From Symbiodinium natans (lineage: Eukaryota; Sar; Dinophyceae; Suessiales; Symbiodiniaceae): 64,000 nt of DNA. Under the pieces are notes generated by a model. That model saw nothing but the letters and a program-made list of their open reading frames with translations. It was not told the origin of the DNA and did no database searches. The stretch covers positions 240,501 to 304,500 of the forward strand of contig CAJNDS010002459.1 in assembly GCA_905221605.1 (NCBI GenBank), read 5' to 3'. Positions 10,900 to 22,500 of the stretch are shown here, one piece after another (the stretch's first letter is position 1; the number at the start of each line of letters is the position of its first letter). The position numbers and the translations under genes are program-made.

Positions 10900-12600
10900 A
10901 TTCGGAGGCGCATTGCTCCGCTTTGCCGGAGAAGCCCTTCAGCCGCGCCAGGCCATCACCTTCCGCAAGCCTTAGTGGCTGTGTGGCTGAATGGCATCTT
11001 GAACCCGGGGCGGAGACAGTTACCCATACACGCCTCAAGAGCTCGGAACCACGGTGGTTTCTGGAATTTTCGAGATGAAGCAAACACGAAGCAACCAGCT
11101 GCCCCACAAAAAAAGAGACAACCTCGTTCATTTCTTCATTGTTGTGTTGTTGGTCGGTGTTGTAGCAAGCTTGATGCTGATCTTTGAGGTATCGCTTTGT
11201 TGAGTTCAGTTGAATCGTATTGCAAGGAGCCCCGCAGGAACTCGTTTCTGTCTTTGTGGTGCCACACGAAAAGGAACGGCCCTCCTAGACAAAGCAAAGA
11301 ATATTCACGTACCAGAAGTCAAGACTTAGTTTTTTTGTACTGAGTTGAGCGTTGAAAAGCAGCACCATCCGCGAAGCCAAAAGCCCCCTGCAGCCCCAAG
11401 ACCTTGAGCCCTAAACCAGGCTTGAGAAGTTCCCAATTCCCACCCGCGAGTTCAAATTGCTCGACTGACTGAGCAACGTCATCTACCACGCAGCAGTTTC
11501 GACAGACCCTATGAAAATCCGGTTAATTGAATGACAGCGCGAAATCTCAGCAAGCTATTTACACCGCACGCTGCCGATCTCATCCCGCAGCTTTGAAACT
11601 TCAACATGCGCGGAGCATCTTTTCGGTAGAACATTACAGTATGGTCGTACGTTGACATGCTAATTGCTGTGTGTACACTTAGGGAAACTGCCAGCATGCG
11701 AGCCAGAATCCCAACGGATGGGATTGCGACACATCCTTCAGCATGCGATTGAGAATCATCTTGACGTCTTGACAGCCAGGGTCGCCTGGTTGTGGCTGGC
11801 AGACGAATGCGCGACAGCTTCTGTGGGAGTCGCTGCAATCTTACTTCGGCCAGGGATCTTTTCTGTAGGAGGAGGCAAGTTCACGACATCGCACTCAGGC
11901 CGCCCAGATCCAAACTTGCTTTCGGAGAGTGCTAACGGGGCAGCCGCCTCTGCACCGACTGCAAGTTGCGCAAGTTGAGCATGCCCATCTGGCGTGCCCA
12001 AAGACTTGAGTACAGCCATTTTGCCTGAGGCCGGCACAGAGGCATGGCTACTGCTACTGAGTTCCAGGTGAGCATCCGAGATTCGGTTTCCCGCTCGGGG
12101 GGCTTTTGGCAGCAAGCTCTTGGTGTGTCAGGGCGATCTCGGAGCCTGCTGCCGAAGCGCCGCAAGTCCTCGGGGCTCCTTGGCTAGAGGTGTCAGGTGG
12201 CACGCGGAAGTCACATGGATCACACGGTGGCACTTGTGCAATTTCACAGGGACACGTGGGTGTGAGGCCTTGGTGCTAGAACCTCCACGTGACACGCCCC
12301 TGCAGTTTGAGGCAGCAAGGAAACAGAGATTCCTTCATTTTCTGAGCATTCCGCAGCTGGCTAGCCGGCTAGGGCCTTGATCCTGCACAGGCCTTGTATG
12401 CTTTCAATGATCCTCTGGATGCCTCCGAGCCAGTGGCTAGCCTCCCACTGCTGTACTGCGAGGCCTGGTGCGAACCGGTAAACGTCTTGAGCCTTGTCGC
12501 CCGAGCACCTGTCATAGGTGGGTGACGTCGCGCAGTGCAAGTATGGCAGTGGCTGGTCTCTCTGCATCTACGAGGCCGGCTGTAGCACTATGGAAGCAGC
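10900..12600. other. Stretch without a supported gene
   Basis: No recognisable exon, RNA gene or repeat of note. At 12015-12030 there is a chance-level resemblance to the dinoflagellate spliced-leader core (see rejected items). Confidence 0.4.
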
Positions 12601-12606
12601 CTGAGG

Positions 12607-13008
12607 ATGTCTGAGCCGCGTGAGGTCGAGGAGGCGTGCAACCTACCAAGCGGGGCCTCCTGGATGCTCACCTTGGAGACTCGTCATTGCCCAAGCAAAT
12701 CCAAGGTATCTGAGGAGTCTGAGGCATTTTCTGTGAAACCCTCGCAAATAGCTGCAGGCGAGGAGTGTGAGCTTTGGTGCCAAGCTCTGAAGGCTGCGCG
12801 ATGGGCCGCAGGAGGCTTAGCAGAGCCAAACCAGACGCTTGGCGATCTCCGTGAGACCTTGCTCATGAGCCGTGTGACGCAGCATTGTGGCACGACTATT
12901 ACGGGTGTCAACTCTATATTGTCACGAGGCTCGTGCACAAGCGAAGGGCAAGAAGCGTGCTGCCGAAGAGGCAGACCTGGACCGAATTGGTCACCTCAAA
13001 AACCTTAA
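12607..13008 (+). CDS. Candidate exon or exons, unknown protein
   Basis: A 133-codon + frame from ATG 12607 with a plausible mix of residues (EECELWCQALKAARWAAGG, TLGDLRETLLMSRVTQ) and a stop at 13006-13008. GT words inside it (for example 12703) mean it could be two exons. No family is recognised. A second weak + frame follows at 13080-13400 (AKALDDFDSNPVEWCQAERS). Confidence 0.35.
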   Translation: MSEPREVEEACNLPSGASWMLTLETRHCPSKSKVSEESEAFSVKPSQIAAGEECELWCQALKAARWAAGGLAEPNQTLGDLRETLLMSRVTQHCGTTITGVNSILSRGSCTSEGQEACCRRGRPGPNWSPQKP

Positions 13009-13393
13009 CCCTGAAACCTAGACCTAGACCCAGAATCCTGAATCCACATCCCTAAATTCGCTAAAGCCTTCACCTGAAGCCCAATGTCTTGCAAAGGCCC
13101 TTGACGACTTCGATAGTAACCCGGTGGAGTGGTGCCAGGCAGAGCGTTCTCTGCCCAAAACAAGAATTCAAGTCTCGTGCATTTCTCGGACCAGATTCAG
13201 AGATCCAGGCAGCCGCACGGCGCTTGAAGCAGGTATCCGGATATGCGCCGCTGGGCTCCCAGTCGGCGGCATGTCTGTTAGAGTCACTTTGGTGTCGTCG
13301 CGTGCCAAGCTGCAGAGCGCCGCAGGCCCCCTCCGACGCTGTCAGCAGCGAGCCGGCTCCGGGCATGGGCATCTCCCAGGAGCGACTCTCAAG

Positions 13394-13460
13394 GGACTAA
13401 AGGAGGGACCCTGAGAAGGGACCCTAGGGGTTATTTTTATTTGGGGGCTACTTGGGTCAG
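13394..13460. repeat. Second dispersed repeat family, copy 1
   Basis: GGGACTAAAG followed by two GGGACC blocks and TAGGGGTTATTT. The same order recurs at 49011-49086. Function unknown. Confidence 0.55.
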
Positions 13461-13669
13461 TGAAGAGGCTGCCAAAGTAGCGAAAGGGAAACCTCGAATT
13501 CTCAGCTCTCTTGGTGAGGACGACGCGCCTGTCCCTGTCCCTGAGTGCACCAGGCCGTACCTTTTTTGTTGAGGCTGCTAGCGTTTGTGGGATAAAGGGA
13601 GTTTCCGCCGTGCGTCCAGGTGACGGCTCCGCTGTCCAAGCCTTAAATCACGTGATAGACGTGACATTT

Positions 13670-13703
13670 TAGGGTTTAGGGTTCAGGGTTTAGGGTTTAG
13701 GGC
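13670..13703. repeat. Interstitial telomeric repeat, TTTAGGG orientation
   Basis: Four to five TTTAGGG units, one of them TTCAGGG. Confidence 0.9.
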
Positions 13704-13704
13704 A

Positions 13705-15545
13705 GCCTGAAGAGGGGACTCCTTGCAAAAGGTCTCCGCATCGTCCACAACCATTGCCCACGGCTCGTCACAGTGCAGTCCCACTACTACATGTCTGTAG
13801 TGTCTGATATATACTACTTTTATACACTTTATGCAAAATATATATATATATATATTGTTACTTTTTGTTACTGAAATCATACCATCTTCTGTGCACATGT
13901 TGCTCGCACACCGAGGCCGGCTCCTGGATGTCGGGCACCGGGATCTCCGGGATCCCGGGATCTGGAGCCGTCGATGCCGCCACCGAAGCCACCCGCCGGG
14001 TGCTGGCAGCTTGCGAGGCCCAAAGCCCAAGCAGCGTGGATTTGTTGCAGATGCGTTGGGAATTTTTTTGCTGCGACTTGCTGAGGATGTCTGCCTGGAA
14101 GCCGAAGGACTTACAGGGGATCCGAAACTCCAAGCATCCATCTCTGAATCCTAATCAGCCAGCACTCATCGCGGAAGGCCTGCTGGAAGCTGCCTTGGCC
14201 AAACGGCCGTTCCGCCAGGCGGGGGCCTGCCTACCTTTCTGTTCTTGTGGGCTTGGATTTCATTTGGGGTTTCTTTGGCGTCTGAGTAAGGATGCTGCGG
14301 GAGCCGACCTGCCCTCAGAGTCGAGGAGTGGTTTGTTCAAGCATGTCTACCTGGAACAGTGGCAATTTAAGAACTGGTTCTTATTTGAGCAGAAATACAG
14401 TATATGTGGAACGCTAGTATGGCGAGTTAGACTGATGGGAAATTGCAGATTCAGCGAAGCTATTCCTTGAGACGTGCGAAGAAATGAGTAGGATTTCTGG
14501 AAGCCAGTTTCGGCCTGTGAACTCAGAAGGCTTCCGCGCATCGGGCCGCACGAGATACACGACTCCTTGGGTGTGTAGCCAGGACCGCTAGAATCGCTAG
14601 AAAATACAAGTTGATGGCGATGTTTGCTCAAGTACGAAGGAGCTTGACTTTCTCTAATCGACAGCAACCGTGGTTCACACGTCGAAAAGCGCCGAGGAAC
14701 AATGGGACATGTCTTGTTTTTCAGCTTTGAGTGGTCGAGGAAGCGGGGAGGCATGAAATGCAACCCAAGCCAAGTTCCCAAACAGTTTCCTCCGTTAACC
14801 CCTTCACCTACACCAGGGTCCGTTAAGATTTGCTTGCGGTGAGCATGCGCCTTCACAAAGGACGTTTTAGAGAGTTGTTGAGATGACATGTGCACCCAGC
14901 ATCTTCAAACCATTCGCTCTGATTCTACCACCGAGCGCAAGTGCATCCATTGAGGCTCTCCGGTGCGCGCTCGTGCCGGCTGTGGCAACTGTCGGCCGCT
15001 GCGCGACTCCTGAAAATCAGCTCTGCTCGAACGTAGCACAAGCGATCATGGCAGTGTGACGGAAGTTGGCCCAGGCTGGACGCGCTGGAACGCCGATTTG
15101 CCTCTGTCCGATGCAAGGAACCTCTTGCGATGGTTGGAGGCCAGAAGCTAAGCCGCTCGTTGTCGTCCGTCTGCCTCTGCAAGACACCATGGGCTGTGGG
15201 GCATCTGCAAGATGTTAGCAACCCGGAGCCATGCACAGAGACGGATCTCGACTCCACCACACGATCTGTCAAAGGTCTCTGACTTGGTCTGGCTTGGCCT
15301 CCCCCGAACCCTCCCTCCCAAATGCCCCAAACATCCTCAAAGCAGTGCTGAAGAGGCTCGGCGCCAAGCTGCCTGCAACCTGGGCCTGGCACGTCTGGCA
15401 TGGGAATCGCATGTTTCCTGGGACTCTTGAAGGGCACTTTTTCAGCTTTTGGGGGGGGTTCCTTTGCGCGGCTTTCCTTCTCCGAGCTCCGCCCCGATGT
15501 CCGGCGCTGGGCGCTTCCGCTTGCCAGGTGTGCGGCCCTCTCCAG
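13705..15545. other. Stretch with open frames but no firm gene
   Basis: + frames at 13865-14470 (for example AVDAATEATRRVLAACEAQS) and about 15310-15420 could be exons. Opposite-strand frames overlap and I cannot separate them. A short TA tract is at 13838-13857. Confidence 0.3.
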
Positions 15546-15658
15546 TCGCCTTTGGCGGGGCTGTCTTCCGAATTAAGCTTAAGGATGGGTCCTTTCCTGA
15601 GTTTCTAACCTCCGAAACCTTCGAAGCCTTGGAAGGGCTGTTTCGGGGTTCAGGATGA
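15546..15658 (+). CDS. Candidate terminal exon
   Basis: Follows the acceptor CCCTCTCCAG and reads AFGGAVFRIKLKDGSFPEFL before a Glu/Phe-rich end, stopping with TGA at 15656-15658. The composition is coding-like. No family is recognised. Confidence 0.4.
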
Positions 15659-16265
15659 GGCGCCTTTTGCGACTTCCCAGGTGCCCACGTACGTCGCTTG
15701 GCCGCACAGCTCCTCGTCTCCGAGCTGGGCGAGCCTTCGGCTCAGCGTTTCCCAAAAAAGGGTCCATCATGTAGATGGATCAACGTTTTTGCAGTGCTGC
15801 TGGGTTGCGAGATGTTGTGAGGGAAGGGCAGTCCACCACCGGCAGATTCTCGCAAGAATGGTTTGCTCTCATATTCCAGCTTAGTTTAGTCTTTGAGCCT
15901 CACTTTTCGGAATTGCTACGATGACCATGGCCTGGCCAGTAGTGACACCCGCCACAGGTATGTTGTTCTGGACGGACGGGTTTTTGGGACTTTGTCTGTG
16001 CTGTGATGTATGCGTGCGCACGTACAGGGCAAGTAGTCTTTTGCTTCCTGGCGCCCAAGATAGGTTTAGGAGCACGCTTCTTTTTGCCGCAAATGTCGTG
16101 TCTCAATGCTGGCCTGCTATGCATCACGCCGTTGCATTGTTGCAACTGGTCAGAGCTAGACTGCCGAGTCAGCGCCATGACACCATGTCGCTGTCTGTTG
16201 TTTTGAGGCACTGTCTTTCGTTTTGAGCTTTGAAGCGCATCTGAGAACTTTGGGATCCTGCCCAG

Positions 16266-16565
16266 GCGCCTGCGGTACGGTCCCGGCAATGCACACCCTC
16301 CGAAGATGTCGCGCGCGCCGATGCGCCAGATGTGTGGGCTTTGTGTCGGGGTGTCATGCGACCCCGGGGAGTTCTGCAAGACTATGAGGCCAAGCTTCGA
16401 CAACAGCTCGAAGCAGCTGCCTTGGAGTTCAGCTACTCATGTGCCGTACCGGAGTGTAGTTGTTCACAGGCCGGTGGGCAACCTCAAGGCCATCACCAGC
16501 TGCCTGTCACGCACTCACACCTACAATGCCACGCTGTTTTTACAGGTGTTGGGCTAATGCAATAA
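16266..16565 (+). CDS. Candidate exon with coiled and Cys/His-rich segments
   Basis: After the acceptor CCTGCCCAG a 99-codon + frame runs to TAA at 16563-16565. The middle has an amphipathic stretch (VLQDYEAKLRQQLEAAALEF) followed by a Cys/His-rich part (CAVPECSCSQ, then several His). It may splice before the stop. No family is recognised. Confidence 0.45.
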   Translation, partial: APAVRSRQCTPSEDVARADAPDVWALCRGVMRPRGVLQDYEAKLRQQLEAAALEFSYSCAVPECSCSQAGGQPQGHHQLPVTHSHLQCHAVFTGVGLMQ

Positions 16566-17409
16566 GCAACACCAAGGCCTGTGGATTTCTTTACCTTTGT
16601 CAACTCCTGTTTGCTGGTGGCCGGCCGAGCTTTCTCAAGTCCGGACCGCTGTCTGGGAGAGACCGTCCACGCCGAGGACAAAGAGCCAGGCCATCCAGAA
16701 TGGCGCTTATGTTCGCTTCGTGCTGGGCTGAGGTCATGTCACAGGGCCGTGGTTCCAAGGAGGCAGGAGGCAAGTAAGAGGCATGTCTGGCAGACCAGGT
16801 GTGGCGAAGTTTGTAATCAAGGAGGTCCAGGCCGGCCTGGGGCATGCTTGGGGACAATGGCATGTGCTGATTCGCGAACGAGTTGCAAAAGGTGTGTCTC
16901 TGTGTGTGCGCGCGCGCGATTTTCTAAAAACGAAGGTTTGCAAACAACATTTTTTGGATTGCTTGGTGCGCGAAAGCCATCAAGAGCCTGCTTTGTTTAC
17001 CCTTGTTTGGCTCCCCGCCTGCTTTCCCTTCTCAAAGATCCTGAAGCATTAAGCCGCGCGCTGAGTTCCCCGGGGTCATGCCTTTGAAATCGACACCCTA
17101 ACCTCTTAATCTCAAGTCGCACGTGGCAAATCTGTGTGCGAGCACGTTCGCGGATTTTGTGGGCTTTGGGGCTCTTGTTTTCCGTGGGCTTAGTGCGAGG
17201 CCTGCTTGTGGCACTTTCGATAATGCTTGAAGTTGACTTACTCCCCAAAAAAACTGGAAGCGGCTGACTCCCATACGATTGTGAATTTACCATGAATGCT
17301 AGTGGTCACTGGTCACTTTGCGAGATGACTTTTCTTTCTGTCTATGGAGCCTCAGAATCTCAAAGTCTCCCCAGCTTTCTAGATTTCTCAGTGGGTGCCC
17401 GACTTTGTC

Positions 17410-18888
17410 ATGGGCTGCTGTTGCTCCAAGTCGAAAAGGCCAGACGAAATCAAGAAGATTCCTGCACTGGCTTTGGAGGACACTGGCATTCCCAAAATCG
17501 ACGACGGGTGGGCCAAGATCGGCAAGATGCATCGCACTCTTGAGTCCGACAGCAATGACCTTTACGAGGTTGTGGAGACGCTCATTGAGAAATCGGGGAC
17601 AGACGAGATTCCACAGGAAGACATCACAGCTTCTTTGAGGAGCCAGATGGCAACGTGGAAGTCCATACTTGACCCCAAGCAGCTGCAGGCAATCCCAAAC
17701 CTGCTTCTGGACATCCCATCCTTGCAAAATTTGGATCCCACTATTTCAGCAGTGCTTGACCTTACGAAAGTGTTCCCAAAGTTAGAGGACCCATCCTTCG
17801 AAACCATGCAGAAGGTGATCAGCACGCACGAGCCCGGTAGCAGCAAATTTCGGTCTGTGCAAGTTGGTTCGTCGTGTCCAGACGTCATCCCCAGGTGCGG
17901 CTTCAGCGCATCTGATGAAGGAGTCGATCGCTGGAAAGGACCCCGACATTGAGGTCAATGGTGTTTGTCATCAATGACCTGCTGCAGGTGAAGCTTCCAC
18001 CCATGGAGACAAATCACAGCAACAGGATCATCGATTTCCATCTTGAAGACCGAGCAGACCTGGCTCTCACGCTCGCGGATCCCGAGCTTGCCGCGGAGAA
18101 AGTGGCGACAGGCGCCGAAGAAGCCGCCACAGAAGGCATTGAAGTGCTGATGGCTGGCGGAGGGATGTCAGCCGCTCAGGCCATGTGGAACAACATGAAG
18201 GCCTTGCGTCAGTTCCAGCATTCTCTCGAGACCTTGGTCAACAACATTCGAGTGATTGTAGGAGCCATCATGGATGCCTTCAGCAGCAAGAGCACCACAG
18301 CGCCAAAGAAGCTTGATGCCAAGAGATCCAAGAAACTGCAGGAAGCAGTCAAGCACTTCAAGACGAAGAGTGAGCAGGTTGCAGTCGTGGCCAAAGCGGA
18401 GAAGATGACACCATACAAACTGTCTACAGAAGAGCTTCAGATGCTTTCGGACATGGTGGAGTGCAGCCTCTTTGAGACAACAGTCGCGGGAGTCATCAGG
18501 GCGAAGGCCCCCGACGCTACCGGGTTCTACTGCGATGCTTGCTGTTCTGACTTAGATCCAGACGCGAGGATTTTGGGGTGCAAGAAGTGCAAGGAAAGCG
18601 GAGGATGGTTTGGGGGAGGGAGCAGCTGCGACATCGGCATTTGCGTTAGATGCTCTAGCTTGATGCTGGCACATGCAAGCAAGGACGTTCAAGAAAGAGG
18701 TGAAGGCAGTCGGGGAGAAAGTTGGCTACAAGCTCATGAAAGCTTACTGCTTCTACGATACAGAACGCCTGTGCAACGAGTGCGAACAGCCGTTCTCTGA
18801 GGGCGACTTCTTCCTGAGTTCCAAGGACCCCTCGGATGACTACGCTATTTGCTGCCAATGGTCCCACAAGAAGCTGGGAAAAGCGTAG
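17410..18888 (+). CDS. Lipid-anchored Cys-rich protein (MGCCCS start), four exons
   Basis: ATG at 17410 opens MGCCCSKSKRPDEIKK. Gly2 followed by three Cys is the classic signal for N-myristoylation plus palmitoylation, so membrane attachment is expected. Exon 1 is 17410-17836. A 58-bp GT-AG intron (17837-17894) leads to a short exon (MKESIAGKDPDIE) ending by 17953; its donor could be the GT at 17954 or a GA upstream. Exon 3 is 17988-18644: helical, with a Gly/Ala segment (EGIEVLMAGGGMSAAQAMW) and CxxC/CC pairs (YCDACCSDLD, GCKKCKESGG) of zinc-binding type. A 55-bp intron (18645-18699) restores the frame to exon 4, with CNECEQPF and CCQWSHKKLGKA, stop TAG 18886-18888. Without introns the three frames are out of register. 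No known family is recognised. The fold and partners are unknown. Confidence 0.7.
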
Positions 18889-20145
18889 AAACATTGATCG
18901 CGCCCGATGCGGTTCCTGCTGTGAGATGGGGTCAAAGATGCCCACTCCCTTGATTCCCTTTCGAAGTCCCGACACGTGGGATTTCGATGAGCTGATGATG
19001 TGCTGGCTATGCTCGCTCCTCTACAGGAAGGGAAGCTGAGGACATGTGAGTCAGTCTTCGAAAGAATCTCAAAATACATATCATAGGAGTCACATCTGCT
19101 CGTGTTATGCTGATTTTTCACTCCATGTAATCGTAGTTTCTGCATGCATGTGCTTGTTGGTGCTGATGCGCTTTTGCTAGTCAGGAAAGTCTGCGTGGTT
19201 GGCTGTGGGCCACGCTGCCTGAGGTGCCCCGGTGTGCTGACCTGAATAAACTGAGCGAGATTTCTTGAAGCGGAATCCAAGGTGAGATCTCTGCATCGGG
19301 AAACCCTGCTTCGTCGATGGCCTTCTCCCGAGCCTCCTAGCTGTGCGTTGTTGCACAGTGTACCTTACCAGATCTGCTCAGCTCAATGTAGCCAGCTACT
19401 GATCGAAATTTGGAAGCAGGTTTTGGGGTGTATCGTCATTGGCCAATGCCGCATCAAGCTTAGATCTGTATGCGGGGTTCGGCTGAACTGGTGTCTTGCC
19501 AAGCTGTGGCAGAACTTGTTGGTTGCTATTTTATCCTCACGCTCGGTAATGCCAATGTCGCTTTGATGTCTCGCGTTGTGAAGCAGCAGCACTGAACAGA
19601 TGCCGGTCTTCAAGCACCACTGCGAGGACATTGCCGTTGGGGTCCTTGTGCAAGGTCATAAGTTCAAGCACAGGGGGACTATGGGGACTATGTGAGTCAT
19701 GCGAGTGGCTTTGAGAAGCGTGACCTGGGGCAGTTTTGCATTGGTACAAGTGCGGAGAACCAAGGCCCGGTGTCAGGTGCAAAGACATCACTATGAGACC
19801 GAAGTGGTTGAACTCCAGGACGGCTAGCATCCGGCTTGGGTGGAACATACCCCTGAACTGCAGAGCTCCATATAGCTCCTTATAGCAGCTTCTCCCTGAG
19901 AGGAGCCTCAGGAGTCGACGGAGACAAGGCGCTGAGATGTCAGATTCTTTGCTCTGCTACTACGGAACAGGAGACGACTTCACTAAGACCATCGATGATC
20001 ATCATGTATTTGACTGATTGTGTGTGACAGGTCAGACGCCAGCCCGGTACCCCGTGAGCCCGGTGCCCAGGGTGGCAGCAGGGTGACGGCGCGGCGATTT
20101 ATTTGGGGGAAGACTTAGAAAGAGTTTGCAGGGACAGAATCTAGC
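18889..20145. other. Downstream stretch without a firm gene
   Basis: A short + frame from ATG 19938 (MSDSLLCYYGTGDDFTK) could be a first exon. Nothing else is supported. Confidence 0.35.
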
Positions 20146-20149
20146 TGCG

Positions 20150-20415
20150 TATACATAATGTACATTTTCATATAATGCACATACATGCACCTACATGTAC
20201 ACATACAATCACATGTGTATGCATATGCGTGCATGCACATACCCATACCCATACATACGCCCTTCATTTACATGCATGCACGTTTCCATTTACATACACA
20301 CTTGCATTTTCATATACATATACATGTACATGTACATATACATATACACGTACATGTACATATACATATACATGTACATATACACGTACATATGCATATA
20401 CATACTCATATCACA
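20150..20415. repeat. Degenerate TACATA/CATG microsatellite
   Basis: Tracts of TACATA, TACATG and CATACC for about 260 bp. Tyr/Ile/His-repeat frames here are artefacts. Confidence 0.9.
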
Positions 20416-20523
20416 AGCACCTGTGTTGCAACACGCACGCGCAGCGACACATGTGCAGGCTCAGGCATACAAACGCCTGTGTGTAAGCAAGTGCATCCGC
20501 ATGCACGTGTGTCGTTCTTTGAG

Positions 20524-21021
20524 GTGGCGCCTGGATCGCGAGGTGCAAGACTTCGAGGGCATCCTCGAGGCAAGTTTTCGAGGGCGCATGGGGTGCTTGC
20601 GGTCCGTTCGAGATCTCTGCTCTAGGCTCTACTTTGGGCCGCTTGCGACGTCGCCTCAGCGAGATGGTGCGGGCCCGCAGTAACCGATTAATGGCTGCGT
20701 GAACACCTTGAGGATTGTGGCGGTTCTGATGTGCTCTTCTTCTTTGACCAAGGCGGCGGCAGGTGTTCAGCCCAGGAAATGCAGATCCTCCGCAAGGCAG
20801 ACTCTGACCATCAGGGCACCATGATCCACGTCATCAACGCCTGCTGCCAAAGGCATACAAATTTGCTGCGAGTAAGGAATTTTGGCAGGTCACTCGCTCG
20901 TGCCCTCCTTGAACCAGCTGCTGAGCCCGAACCTCCAAGTTCTGCGAGAGTGGTTGGCCTGCCTGGCGAATTGAGGGCTTTGGTGCACGGGAAGCAAAAG
21001 TGCCAAAAGTGGAAGCTCTAG
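20524..21021 (+). CDS. Candidate two-exon gene fragment
   Basis: An exon after TTTGAG (20524-20569) reads WRLDREVQDFEGILE and ends at a GC donor (GCAAGT). A second segment, open to 21021, contains VLFFFDQGGGRCSAQEMQIL, which faintly resembles a degenerate EF-hand loop followed by a helix. The junction between them is not resolved. The assignment is weak. Confidence 0.35.
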
Positions 21022-21070
21022 GACGCCAGCCTCTTCGAGTTGCTCCTCTCCAATGTCTTCCTGGACAGAC

Positions 21071-21210
21071 TAAACCCTAAACTCCCTAAACCCTAAACCC
21101 TAAACCCTAAACCCTAAACCCTAAACCCTAAACCCTAAACCCTAAACCCTAAACCCTAAACCCTAAACCCTAAACCCTAAACCCTAAACCCTAAACCCTA
21201 AACCCTAAAC
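21071..21210. repeat. Interstitial telomeric array, CCCTAAA orientation
   Basis: About 19 near-perfect CCCTAAA units. It ends about 50 bp upstream of an acceptor-like CTCGCAG at 21256. Confidence 0.97.
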
Positions 21211-21257
21211 TCAGCACATCTCAGCACTCTGCCGGGGAAGAACATGCACTCGCAGGT

Positions 21258-21737
21258 TTGCATGGGGGCTTACGTGGTGAAGCTCTCCTGCGGCTCTTGG
21301 CTACAGGATCGGTGAGTGGTGAGTCCATGCGAGTCCCGTCCAATCAGCTTTGCTATCTGAAGGCCATACGTACCCGAGATGAGCAAATCCACGCCTTGTC
21401 CGAGGATCGCTGTACCTGCAAACTCTGCGCTGCCTTTCGCCACGACACGCCATGTATCTCAAACCCCCCGATTCAGCAGACGTCTCATGAATCTGTGTTG
21501 CAGGAAGCCGTGGCCTTGTGCAGCTACTTCGCGGGCTTGTCGCAGAAACCTCGTTGGCGACTCACTTCATCGGCTGGCTGTAGAGGTTTCACCATGGTTT
21601 CACCCCCCACAAACCAAGACCAAGCAAGGTGGTGCCTCAGAAGATGTCGGCTTGTGGGAACCTGGACGAGTCAGGGCTGCAGCTGCGCCGCAGACTCACA
21701 GCATGTCGGTGACCACACCTGCCGTCGAAGGTGTTGA
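21258..21737 (+). CDS. Candidate exons between telomeric arrays
   Basis: In one frame, GTTTGCATGGGGGC follows CTCGCAG and gives VCMGAYVVKLSCGSWLQD, ending at a CG/GTGAGT donor near 21316. A neighbouring frame (21258-21737) contains LKAIRTRDEQIHALSEDRC and EAVALCSYFAGLSQKP. Both have coding-like composition. The exact exons are unresolved and no family is recognised. Confidence 0.3.
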   Translation: MHGGLRGEALLRLLATGSVSGESMRVPSNQLCYLKAIRTRDEQIHALSEDRCTCKLCAAFRHDTPCISNPPIQQTSHESVLQEAVALCSYFAGLSQKPRWRLTSSAGCRGFTMVSPPTNQDQARWCLRRCRLVGTWTSQGCSCAADSQHVGDHTCRRRC

Positions 21738-21844
21738 ACGTTCTGCACACGGTGCTGCTTTCACCCGCAAGCAATGCCAGGCTCGCAAAGCATCCTTTGT
21801 ATAGCTTGTCTTTCCGATGGTGAAGTTGAGTTGAAAGTCCAAAA

Positions 21845-21893
21845 ACCCTAAACCCTAAACCCTAAACCCTAAACCCTAAGCTCTAAACCCTAT
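21845..21893. repeat. Telomeric array, CCCTAAA orientation
   Basis: About seven units, the last two degenerate. It is paired with an opposite-orientation array at 22015. Confidence 0.95.
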
Positions 21894-21903
21894 ACCCTGG
21901 AGG

Positions 21904-22006
21904 TCTGTGCGCCGGCGGGAGGGTGGCCAGGGCAGTCCGGCTCAGCCCCGACAACCCGCGCAACGGCGAGCGAGCTGGCCTTGGCTTCAATCCTCTTGTG
22001 CCATCT
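21904..22006 (+). CDS. Candidate exon bracketed by inverted telomeric arrays
   Basis: After CCTGGAG the + frame reads an Ala/Pro/Gly-rich start and then ATASELALASILLCHL, up to a possible donor GTTCATGG directly before the TTTAGGG array. It is open throughout. No family is recognised. The evidence is composition plus boundaries only. Confidence 0.3.
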
Positions 22007-22014
22007 GGTTCATG

Positions 22015-22163
22015 GGGGTTTAGGGTTTAGGGTTTTGGGTTTAGGGTTTTGGGTTTTGGGTTTTGGGTTTAGGGCTTAGGGTTTAGGGTTTGGGGTTTCC
22101 ATGCCATCCTCCTCCAGACCTTAGTAGCCCAGTAACCATATTAGGGGTTTAGGGTTTAGGGTC
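22015..22163. repeat. Telomeric array, TTTAGGG orientation, with degenerate TTTTGGG
   Basis: TTTAGGG and TTTTGGG units to 22098, then a second short block at 22141-22162 that directly abuts the MITE at 22164. Confidence 0.93.
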
Positions 22164-22273
22164 CATATGGGGGTTTCCGAAATTAGGGGTACCTTCTTGG
22201 GGTCCCTATTACAAGGGAATCCTACAATTTGGGGGGCTATTTTTGGGTCCCTTATCTTCGTAAACCCCCACAT
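22164..22273. mobile_element. MITE-like element, copy 2
   Basis: Terminal inverted repeats CATATGGGGGTTTCCGAA and TTCGTAAACCCCCACAT, core TTAGGGGTACC. It is inserted at the edge of a TTTAGGG tract. Confidence 0.88.
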
Positions 22274-22500
22274 CAGGTTGTGCCACGTGGGTGCAGAGCT
22301 ATCCTGGGCGATTTTCCCTCAAGCAGGCTTTTTGAAAGATCCAGCAGCAACGTCAGAGCACTCAACACAGTCATAAGAAATGGGACAGAGGGACATGGAC
22401 CACGTCCGAATCACATTCGGGCGGGAAGCACCAAGTAACCCGGCAGGTTTTCCGGGATCACCATACAGCCAATAGAAGAAAGCAAACATATCTTCGCCTG

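Noticed and set aside
12012-12032. Possible relic of the dinoflagellate spliced leader (AGCCATTTTG)
   Set aside because: Only about ten bases match and the remainder (CCTGAGG instead of GCTCAAG) does not. Expected by chance in 64 kb and not next to a gene start.
18641-18800. Frameshift or pseudogene interpretation of the MGCCCS gene
   Set aside because: A 55-bp GT-AG intron (18645-18699) restores the frame in phase, and the other two register changes are likewise explained by introns.
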